A stretch of DNA of 21,678 nt, from assembly GCA_008931825.1 (NCBI GenBank), contig QXVZ01002415.1, forward strand, positions 1 through 21,678. The letters run 5' to 3'. This stretch comes from Phallusia fumigata (lineage: Eukaryota > Chordata > Ascidiacea > Phlebobranchia > Ascidiidae). Shown piece by piece: positions 9,801-18,000 of the stretch (positions are counted from its first letter, which is position 1; every line of letters begins with the position of its first letter). The position numbers and the translations under genes are program-made. The notes beneath the pieces are model-generated. The model had not been told where the DNA came from, did no database searches, and saw nothing but the letters and a program-made list of their open reading frames with translations.

Positions 9801-12708
9801 GGAATTCCTGTAACTACATCCAATATGATCTACCTACGTAACATGGTCGATAATTTTCATCATACAAATGCTCCTATCATTGTACACTGCAGGTAAACCT
9901 GATTTCACTAGATGTTGATTTGATAATATTGATCCTTATCCTTTTATCCAGTGCTGGTGTGGGACGTACAGGAACTTACATAGCGATGGACACTTTGTTT
10001 CATGAACTTGACGACAAAGGAACAGTTGATGTGCCACGAACTGTTCTCGGAATGAGAGAAAATCGAATAGACATGATTCAAAATCAAGTATGGAGTATGG
10101 AGTTATTTTCATCGTTTATAGGCCTATGGAGTGTTGACAGAACCTTTATTGCAACATTTTATTCAAACGCCGCAGATACTGATGTGATGTGATGTGATTG
10201 ATCAATCGATATATAAATCCTGGATGTTCCCTTTTGGCAACAAGTCAGTGGTATTGTAAAAAGTTTAATTTTATTTCAGAAACAATACATGTACGTGTAC
10301 AAACTACTCATGGAACACGAAAGTTTGATGGAAACAGACAAAGATGTGGCGAAGCTTCAGTCAATGACTTCAAGTGAAATGTAAGCATTTTTATTATCGG
10401 AAAACCATTAGCGTTAGAGGCCTAGGTATCATGCTTGGTACCAACCATAAAATCAAAGACGTTGCCAGTATGGGCCAATGTCGTCTTATGAAAACGGTAT
10501 TAAAAACACTCCGCGGGTCTAAATGTACAAAAGTTTGTGTTCTGCGCAAAAATGATGTAAAATAATTACAAGAACGAACTACGTAGCCAGGGGGGACTTG
10601 CATCAATCAAGCCCGAGAGCTATCAACTGACATTAAATTAACGTATATCCATGTAACGGGAAATAGTGATTTGTATTAGCAATTAGGCTCACAATTCTCC
10701 GGATATGTGTGTACATATATTACTAAAGTGAAAGAAGCAAAGTCGGGATTGCAAGTTTTGTTTTACAGAAACAAGATGCAAGAGGAGGAATTTGAAACAC
10801 TGTCGGCGTGGCGATTTGGCGAAGAATGGCAGGAAAACCATCCACAGTTGAGAACATGTAGGACAAAGTTAACAAAATGTTAGGCAACGCTTTTCACATG
10901 CAATATCACTTTTAGACAAAAATACGTCGGTCAAAATTTGGAACAATAAAAGTCAGGCCATTCAGCAGTTGGACGCTTCGTACATTCAGGTGACAACTCC
11001 ACTGAGAATCCAACATGCCTTTAACTTATTTTGCTGAATTTTCGAGGAAGATTATTTTCTTTACTTTAGTTTAAAACGATCTAAAATCGTATTCTTTCCG
11101 TTTTTAGAGAATCGTATAAAAGATGCATTTCAAATTAATTTGATTCTTACCTGAAGTTTGACAATGCTTCAATTACATATCCTGCAAAAACATACACGGT
11201 TGCGTAGTACAACTGCTTCAGATGGGCTTGATTCATATTATTGGCTAATCTTAGACCGAATACGCATTCTATTCGTTCTCTGACAACGCAGGAACATGGC
11301 TCTTCAGAATTCTTTGTCGCAGCGAGAAATCCTGCACCAGGAGAAGAAGAAAACTTTTGGAAGACAGTCGTAGATAAAGAAGCTTCGCTTGTCGTTGATT
11401 TGGATCACAGCATACGAGTGAGCTTAAATCTTCACTGCAACATTGATTTTCACTAACCACGACAAAAAAATCAACTGCTTTTTTAGGTTGCCATCAATGC
11501 AGCGTTGCAATATGAAGACATTTCGATTTCTGTGCTTGATGTAAAGGAAAATAAAATCCACAGTGTGATGACCGCCAACGTCTCATCCTCAACCAACGCA
11601 TTTGTAAGATCACAACTACAGAACAAAGCCACTTCCATATTTATATATGGTGGTACAGACAGTATCCTACTTACTCTACGTTTGGTGGTGTTGGGTTTAC
11701 AAATCTGTTATAGTGTGAATGTTTGCCATTAATAATGTATGCTCAAGTTTCTTGACATAATTGAAATTTTGCTGCACTGCATGCTCTAATTTCTAATATT
11801 GTACACCACAACGAAACATTACTCATCTCGTTTTCAGGCCCAAAAGCAATTAATCATTCTGCAAGTCAAAGGATGGAGTGACGTCGAACGACCTCCGGAA
11901 GAAATGGATTTCGTTACGCTCATTGAGGAAATGCAGCGACTAAAGGCTCAACAGAACGGCCAGTGTGTGTTGATTGGCTGCAGGTAAAACATGAAAAAAG
12001 ATCAATTGTGCATGCCTGTTTGTCTAACCCCTTACACTTTCTTAGCCTTACACAGATGTAAGACAAACCGAGTCGACAGCGATGATTCGAGTCAAGTATA
12101 ATTCACTTTGAGCGCATTTTGGCAAAACCATTGCAGTTTCATTTTTTGTAAACACTGCGTAATTCCCAAAGTTAAGTGATTTCCAAACATTTTAAAATCA
12201 AAGGATCGGATATATAATTTCAGTAACGCGGATCAACGAGAACTGGAACATTTTTATTTGTGCTCTGGTGAACATTCTCGAACGTTTGAAGGCACAAAAG
12301 CGGATAGATGTATTCCGCACTGTGAAAGACCTGAGAGATATGAGACCAAATATGGTCAACAATAAGGTAACGTTTTCCGCTTAGCTTGATTCCGGGAGTC
12401 GAATTGTTCAAACGATTCTGCTCATTTTATTTACGGTATTGGATAAGTGCATCATATGGCAAAATAAAGCATTGGTACAAACGTATATGACTTTTAGGTC
12501 CAGTATAAAAGGGGATGGCTAATCTTAAGTGCCCCCGAAAATCAAGAACTATATTAGGGTTTGATTTGATAGGTACTATAAACTAAGTGTGTAGCAAATG
12601 CTTTAATCGCTGTATGTTAATCGCTTGTTACAGGAGCTCTACAAATATTGCTACTCGGTCGTGATGCAATATCTGTCGGATTTCGATACTTATTCAAACT
12701 ACAAGTAA
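3796..12708 (+). CDS. Gene B: C-type lectin/FN3 receptor protein tyrosine phosphatase
   Basis: Twenty-five exons: 3796-3865, 4131-4307, 4716-4854, 4936-5057, 5356-5532, 5609-5803, 5912-6012, 6088-6192, 6479-6575, 6783-6894, 7165-7226, 7774-7910, 8603-8699, 9029-9231, 9376-9507, 9753-9892, 9952-10087, 10280-10380, 10769-10857, 10916-10989, 11292-11417, 11487-11603, 11838-11983, 12224-12366, 12634-12708. All junctions have GT-AG borders and matching phases except that exon 24 carries one base too many. Domains by residue: signal peptide 1-21; lectin-like domain 24-294 with an insert at 83-229; FN3-like 294-394; membrane span about 403-425; D1 about 500-770; D2 about 770-1020. D1 has KNRY-type [15 protein letters not shown] and [11 protein letters not shown] (Cys about 688), so it should be an active phosphotyrosine phosphatase at the plasma membrane. 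D2 is degenerate. As sequenced, translation stops at 12363-12365 (about 998 residues). Combining a C-type lectin ectodomain with tandem phosphatase domains is not a standard vertebrate RPTP class. Ligand unknown. Confidence 0.85.
4131..4307 (+). CDS. Gene B exon 2: N-terminal half of C-type lectin-like domain
   Basis: The 177-base exon (acceptor ATTTTTTAG, donor GTTTGC, phase 1 to 1) codes CGQSF..., then [19 protein letters not shown], the typical first-helix signature of C-type lectin domains (conserved Cys, LGG.LA). The middle 114 bases differ from gene C at only two third-codon positions. Confidence 0.82.
4149..4653. repeat. Contig-overlap duplication around N at 4401
   Basis: 4149-4400 recurs as 4402-4653 at an offset of 253 bases, separated by one N. 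Differences are confined to about the first 35 bases of the second copy; the rest is identical. The second copy starts inside exon 2 and has no acceptor, so it cannot act as an extra exon. It is read as two overlapping contigs joined without merging, with a poor-quality or allelic read end. Confidence 0.82.
4716..5532 (+). CDS. Gene B exons 3-5: unrecognised insert within the lectin domain
   Basis: Exons 4716-4854, 4936-5057 and 5356-5532 code about 146 residues with phases 1-2-1-1. Landmarks: [42 protein letters not shown], and [10 protein letters not shown]. The two cysteines in YFCDAW and the TIG.NC motif are conserved in gene C; a third (ERCKY) is Tyr there. Sequons occur (HNNTT, NET). 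No family is recognised. Because the exon before and the exon after give the two halves of one lectin domain, this stretch is either a large loop insertion or a separate small domain. Confidence 0.7.
5609..5803 (+). CDS. Gene B exon 6: C-terminal half of C-type lectin-like domain
   Basis: It codes [46 protein letters not shown]: the WxWxDG..xxF and C-G.L-W-C-C pattern of the C-type lectin fold. The usual EPN/QPD and WND calcium-sugar motifs are absent, so classical calcium-dependent sugar binding is not predicted. Sequons NTS, NVT and NCS suggest glycosylation. Phase 1 to 1. Confidence 0.85.
5912..6575 (+). CDS. Gene B exons 7-9: FN3-like unit
   Basis: Exons 5912-6012, 6088-6192 and 6479-6575 (101, 105 and 97 bases). 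The first codes [17 protein letters not shown] (strand B Trp), the second [19 protein letters not shown]...ASDYNIK, the third a beta-strand plus a Thr/Pro-rich stalk ending [11 protein letters not shown]. The strand pattern fits fibronectin type III; the assignment rests on W, Y and alternation, so a related Ig-fold is possible. Gene C has two copies of this three-exon cassette. Confidence 0.6.
6783..6894 (+). CDS. Gene B exon 10: membrane span
   Basis: 112 bases, phase 1 to 2. It reads ANANTLSSG, then [20 protein letters not shown], then VLFTRRKDR. The basic run after the hydrophobic stretch puts the phosphatase in the cytoplasm. Confidence 0.85.
7165..7910 (+). CDS. Gene B exons 11-12: juxtamembrane segment with VYENL
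   Basis: Exon 7165-7226 codes [20 protein letters not shown]; exon 7774-7910 codes [14 protein letters not shown]... ending HFGKEFK, the usual lead-in to an RPTP D1. VYENL holds the same YEN pattern seen in the A and C tails, at the equivalent exon position and phase. The intron 7227-7773 has no recognised gene; it has three CTTTTAATGT repeats at about 7325-7375. Confidence 0.75.
7911..8602. other. Gene B intron 12
   Basis: A 692-base intron between GTTTGT and TTTTTTTGCAG. It contains an (AC)n run at about 8137-8154. No conserved exon or RNA gene is recognised. Confidence 0.6.
8603..10380 (+). CDS. Gene B exons 13-18: phosphatase domain D1 (intact catalytic motifs)
   Basis: Exons 8603-8699, 9029-9231, 9376-9507, 9753-9892, 9952-10087 and 10280-10380. 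In order: [17 protein letters not shown] (phosphotyrosine loop), [46 protein letters not shown] at 9789-9803, [11 protein letters not shown] split by the intron 9893-9951, and the [12 protein letters not shown]-loop. All residues needed for classical PTP catalysis (Cys nucleophile, Arg, WPD Asp, Q-loop Gln) are present. The intron between the Cys codon and the rest of the loop recurs at the same point in D2, as expected if D1 and D2 arose by duplication. Confidence 0.9.
10381..10768. other. Gene B intron 18
   Basis: A 388-base intron (GTAAGC ... TTTTACAG) between D1 and the D1-D2 linker. No other feature is recognised; open frames inside it lack similarity to anything I know. Confidence 0.55.
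10769..12708 (+). CDS. Gene B exons 19-25: phosphatase domain D2, degenerate and frameshifted
   Basis: Exons 10769-10857, 10916-10989, 11292-11417, 11487-11603, 11838-11983, 12224-12366 and 12634-12708. Recognisable D2 landmarks: [37 protein letters not shown] (WPD changed to WSD), QCVLIGC, then [35 protein letters not shown] and stop at 12706-12708. The loop reads GCSNADQR: Cys and Arg keep their spacing but His and the glycines are lost, pointing to a non-catalytic domain. Exon 24 is one base longer than its phases allow; the homologous frame switches between about 12240 and 12256, where a T5 run lies at 12251-12255. Confidence 0.82.
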
Positions 12709-13465
12709 ACTGCACAAAGTCGGAATTACGAGGCCCTAAAAATTAAACCACCCGGAATGTGGCACATTTTTCTGGATTATATTTTATGTGATGAATGTAA
12801 GAAAGTTTAAATCGTGTTTTAGAGTTATTTCATGACGTGTAAACCCTTGTGTGTGTCATTTATTATCGAAACCTTTGTCGCTTTGTAATGTCAAACATTG
12901 AGGTGCAGCGCGCCAGCAAAGTATGTCACGTGTTTATGTGCACGTGAAACAAGCGAAGCGTGTCTCTTGCCCTTTTTCGTTTTGCGCGCGTGCTGTACTG
13001 CAGTTTTTGATTAACGTGTAATTCGATTGTTCGCGTTTGGAATCAACATTCGCCACAGTCATATGGGCGCCGGCACGTAGAGATCCCGAAAAATGTACTT
13101 TATTAGTTATATATCTTATGACAAAAAAAATTATGAATGAAAATGCGTCAACGTATTCAAATATGCCCCCACTTGGCAAATTTTCTGCCGGTGCCCATGG
13201 CCACACTAGGACATATTTGATTTCAAACGAATTTATTTGATTTACGTGATAAGAATTTTGTTAGCGCTCCATTTTTTGTTTATCTATGATATATACAACC
13301 ACTATCATGACTAACTGTAGTTTGTTTACTCTTTTTTGATTTTGTACAAAGACAAATGTTCAGAACTTGTAAATCATACTACAAATTTGTGCTCAAATCA
13401 CAATTTTATGTATACCTGGAATAAAGGTTACATGCATACCTAGAATAAAGCTTTTGTTTGTAAAT
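12709..13465 (+). other. Gene B 3' UTR (inferred)
   Basis: No coding exon follows the stop. Two AATAAA hexamers at 13420-13425 and 13444-13449 sit in a short direct repeat (ATACCTGGAATAAAG and ATACCTAGAATAAAG), followed by a GT-rich stretch, fitting a polyadenylation region. At 12926-12947 two CACGTG E-boxes face each other (TCACGTG ... CACGTGA); this could be a hairpin in RNA or a bHLH site in DNA. Confidence 0.5.
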
Positions 13466-14947
13466 GCCTGGCGATAACTACACATCAACAGCAAATACAC
13501 ATAAAATTCTAATCTAGTGTATTTCTAAGCGTGTTAAAACGTGCCATTACTCTGTTTGCGGGAGCAGGACTCAATGGGAGCAACTTAAAGCACGGCCGGT
13601 CTCCATTTATTCAACGAAGCTTTACACAGCAGAGTGTGACAACGATTGTTTGCTAACTCATTTGCACAGCGTGGTACTTATTTTGACTGGAACCTTTATT
13701 AAGCCAGACTTATATGGAGATTTTACCACACAAACGCATACTATGGTGTGTCCTATGGTCGCCCACGGTACCTAGATAAACAGCGTTTAGATGTCGCAAT
13801 CCCCATATTACGTTGTATCTGGTCCATTAAATAATGCTTTCTTGTTGTAGTGACTGACGGTAACGACACACACATCAACATTGAGTAAGGACAGAATATG
13901 GCAGAATTTTAGCACCAAGTTTATCAGTCATTTTCGTAATTGATCAGAATGCTGGTTTCAGTTGGAAACTCCTATTTATAAATATTTCTAATAATTCAAC
14001 AAGAGAGACGAGAACACAAAACCTCCAAATATGTTTTTTAGCAATTCTGACGAAGACAAGCAGTTGTAAACTAGAATGAGTCAGGAACATACTTAGTACA
14101 TAATGTGACTGGTGGGTATAGTTTGTGGTAAGAAATTTATTGAAAGACATTTTTTTTCAATTGGCTATAAAGTGAACGTAAAAGTAGAAAAGTAAAAGTA
14201 GGATGTAAATATACTGCACCTCAAAACAAATTTAAATGTTTTAAACTCTTAATTGGTTTCTGTTAAAGTTTACGCCTAATCAAAATCAAATAACTATTGG
14301 TTAAAAGCGATCATCTTTTAGGCCCGACATATTGGCAGCCATGGGGGTGGGCTTATTCTTCGTCACAGGTGTAGGTGGATGATCTCATCAACACGAAACT
14401 GCTCGAAAAAAAATTACTCAGGGAAATAACAACAGGATTCATAGATGATTCATAGTATTAAAGCAATAAGAGTCCTGTTGATGAAAAAAATATTGCATTA
14501 GAGTCAACTACGTTTAACCATTTTACTTGCAGCAAGCTTTATTAAAAACTATAAGATAATTGTTTAGGGACTTGATCCATGGCAGTCTAGCTACCTTCTA
14601 AGGTTGCCGTAACGTTGTAGACCTACAGCAGTTACTAGTCATTGTACGTAGCCACCAGAGCTCGGTCAACATGTGAAAACATGTAATTTGGCAGCTAAGC
14701 AATGTAGCAATGTAGCAGAGTGTAGTAATGAACTTGTATTTGCTCATGGCGAAAAACATCGCCATGACCTTCGAAACAATAAAATTTATATTTCAAAGGT
14801 TGATTGTAAACCCCTCTCTATAGGCTTGCAAACTTTAAAACGTATTGCTTGTGTTTTGGACGAAAACTTGGGTTTATCACTGAACAAGTAACAGCAACCA
14901 AAAACAAACAGAAATTGATTCTTAGTCAGCCAAAAACCTGAACTGTA
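13466..14947. promoter_or_regulatory. Intergenic region and 5' flank of gene C
   Basis: No coding exon is recognised. 13466-13500 and 13835-13910 each share pieces with 2634-2720 upstream of gene B. 14553-14947 aligns with 3456-3795 directly upstream of gene B, including GTAGCAGAGTGTA, so both genes probably inherited one promoter. The GC-richer patch 13560-13640 is unexplained. Confidence 0.4.
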
Positions 14948-15017
14948 ATGACTTGTAATTTATTTGGCAAGATTTTGGTTTTCCTGTTGATTCAATACTC
15001 GAATGGACAAACCAACA
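14948..15017 (+). CDS. Gene C exon 1: signal peptide
   Basis: MTCNLFGKILVFLLIQYSNG followed by QTN; same length (70 bases), same ending QTN and same phase 1 donor (GTAAGT) as gene B exon 1. Confidence 0.8.
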
Positions 15018-18000
15018 GTAAGTCTCGTATTGTCCAATTTGTTTTTAATGAACCAGCTGTCATAGTTTCATCAATTCATTTTCATTGTTGGCGCATTTGC
15101 TATTGGAATCGTATGGTTTAAAGATCGTTAACTTTACCGAAACAAATCAAGCCAAACAGCGTCACATTAGTGCCATTTAATCCGTAGCTTCCCCAAAGAG
15201 ACAAAATATTTTATACAAGGTGGTGCTGTGGACAACAAGATAACAAACAACTAATCAATTCCATTTTAGGTTACGGCAAGACTTTGAAAGCAGTGAATGA
15301 CAGTGTGTTGATATTATCTGACGATCTTGTGGATGCAAACACTGCACAGGAGAAATGTTCCTTGCTGGGTGGAAATCTTGCCATGACTGATGACCCACAG
15401 ATCAACACAACTCTGACTCAACTTATGACAGAGAAATTTACAGCAGGTTTGCATATGATGTGACAAATCGCAAAAAATACTCTAAGCCGGTTTTGCGAAC
15501 ATGCGTAAGTGAAATGGTAAAAAAACAGAATTCTGTGGCAAAAAATATTATTTTGATCAGTTTACGAAACTTAATCTTTATTTTCCTTTGTTACACCGGT
15601 TTAGTCTACATATCCCACAATTGTTGGTTGTTTTAGATTTGCAGAGGGTTTATATTTTTTATGACCCCGAAACATTTGAACGATACAAATACTCATACGA
15701 TCCGAGTGAAACAGAATTTTGGAAGAGTTCAAAACAACTCGGACATTTGTGGTATTTCGACTTGTATAAGAGGTAAAATCCTTTGCTAGCAACAAACTTG
15801 ATGTCATAAATCAGAAGCCAAAGTAACTAGTTTTTGTCTAACTTGCATTATCAACTGCAGCAGTTCTGATAACACGGGTCAACCAATTTACTTTTGCGAT
15901 GCTTGGGCAGGCAGGATCAACTACATGTGGGGTGTGACTATTGGAAACAATTGTGAATTCGTGGAAAACGGCTCTCCAAATGGTTTGTGCTAACTGCTTC
16001 GTTTTACACTTCTTACCTTGCTTAGCAACTTTCAGCGGAACACAACGAGAACCTAAAACTATTTTTTTTGTATTTACACACAAACACATCACAAAAATTA
16101 AATATGTTTTATCCCACCGAAATGCTAGACAAAATGACAGGTACCGAAAGCACAATCCTAATCTTTGATTTTTGTCAGTATAATGTTTTACGATTGCAAT
16201 CTTTAAGCTTTTAAAATTCAGGCTTTTAGTTAAAAGCTTATCAACTTGACTCATTAAAAACACACAACACTGCGTACGCATAGTGTGCACTATTTATCAA
16301 AACTGTTGACAGGATGGAATTTGGAGTTTACTTTGTTTTCCCACAACAACATCGCAAAAGGGAAGAAGACGATATACAATTATTGGGGTGAAAATCGTCC
16401 TGCTGTTGGCTCGAACAAATTGCGAAGTATTAACCAGTCATTTGAAAACTTTATGGACTACCAGGGATCTTTTCTAGAACCAAGTGAGTGTTCGGTTTTA
16501 AACAGCACACAAAAGGCAAAAACTGCGGTTAATATCAAAACTGCGTATTGTTTTGTTGCTACTCATTTAGACATTAATGTTTTCGTTGGAGCTCGTTACA
16601 ACACGTCGTTGCATGGTTGGTATTGGAGCGACGGATCTCCAGCAAACTTTCCCGTTTCCGAGGTCACAACTTGTCAGCAGGAAGCGTTGCATTATGGGAT
16701 CGGGTGAAAACAGTCAAGCATGAAATGTAGTGGGGAACCAGCTTACTACGCTTGTCAAGTAAAACGTTAGTAATTACGAAGAAAAAATGTATTAATATGG
16801 GAAATACCAGACTTCTTGATGTTCTGCATATTTCCATCCCCATTACTTTCCGCTCGCTTACATATATGCGTTACCTCATGGTTCACTGTTTAGTAACTGC
16901 TTCTTTGAAGACATTGGAATGCAACGCCTCAATTGTGCATATTAATTGGACGGGTCTTGACCAGTTGATTATCAGCAACCATCTTACAGCACAGGTAACG
17001 TTCTGTTTCAACAAGGATTTCAAATTTATTCAATTCTACTTTTGGCTTACTGTTATATTTAGGTTGAAATTCATGTTTTGGAACTGAACAGAAGGACTTA
17101 CGCACCGTATGCAGATCTATCGACAGCCATTGGAAACCTCAGTTTTGCCACCGATTACAACTTTAAGGTAAATGTTTTATAAAGGATAGAATAATTTTTG
17201 CAGGAATAACGACAATAACGTGTTTGTCAGACGCTAAAGAACAGCAATTAATTCAGACCTGTAATAACTAACACAGTGGTTCAATTATATTTTCAAAAAC
17301 ACCAATAATCACAGATTACTGCAATGCTTACCGGTTGCCTAATCTCCAACGTATCAACGTCCATGCCGGTAACAACTTATGGAAACCCCCCATCGAGTTG
17401 CTATCCCCCATGTAAGTAAACGAGGTATTTTCGTGTGGCAGTCTGACTTACGAAGTTTCACAACGATTATTTTAGTAAACGTGAGTGCAGAGACTTTTCC
17501 ATGCAACGCCCCAATTGTGGTTGTCAGTTGGACAGGACTTGATCAATTTATCAACAACAACGGCCTTACGGCGCAGGTACCAAAGCACTTTGCGCGGTTT
17601 TGTGGGTTTCGTGGGTTGGTGCGAATTTGTCTGTTATTTTGATGTGACTTGAAAATTTCGCCAATCTATCATTTGCCAAATACATGTAGGTTGAGATTCA
17701 CGTTCAGAGTTTGAATGAAACGATCTCCGCCCTGTATTTAGATAATTCGACAACACTTGAAAATCTCGTACAATCCACTTCGTATGACATTCGGGTGAGC
17801 ATTTTATAGTTGCTACAATGCGGTGTTACCATAACAACGAAAAGTCATTTCATGTGATGTCGTGTTATTGCCATTTGTAATGATGCTTTGGTGACAGCTA
17901 AACTTCGCATGCCACCGCATCAAAGCTTTATTTTCGAAATACATTTACTTACATATGCGTCTCGACCAACTTTAAATTGAGAAGTAGTGTATGAAACAAA

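Noticed and set aside
11241-11291. Start of exon 21 at an earlier acceptor (CTAATCTTAG)
   Set aside because: That acceptor gives the wrong phase after 10989; the acceptor ending at 11291 keeps the frame and the D2 homology.
12225-12365. The open frame continuing straight from exon 23 into exon 24 as the true C-terminus of gene B
   Set aside because: After about residue 8 of the exon it shows no phosphatase similarity, whereas the next frame matches D2 motifs up to the last exon.
12934-13240. Open frames on both strands in the gene B 3' region as genes
   Set aside because: Short, overlapping each other, without motifs; the region reads better as 3' UTR ending at the paired AATAAA signals.
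15838-16290. A 150-codon minus-strand open frame as a gene
   Set aside because: It overlaps gene C exon 4 on the opposite strand and has no similarity of its own; a shadow frame.
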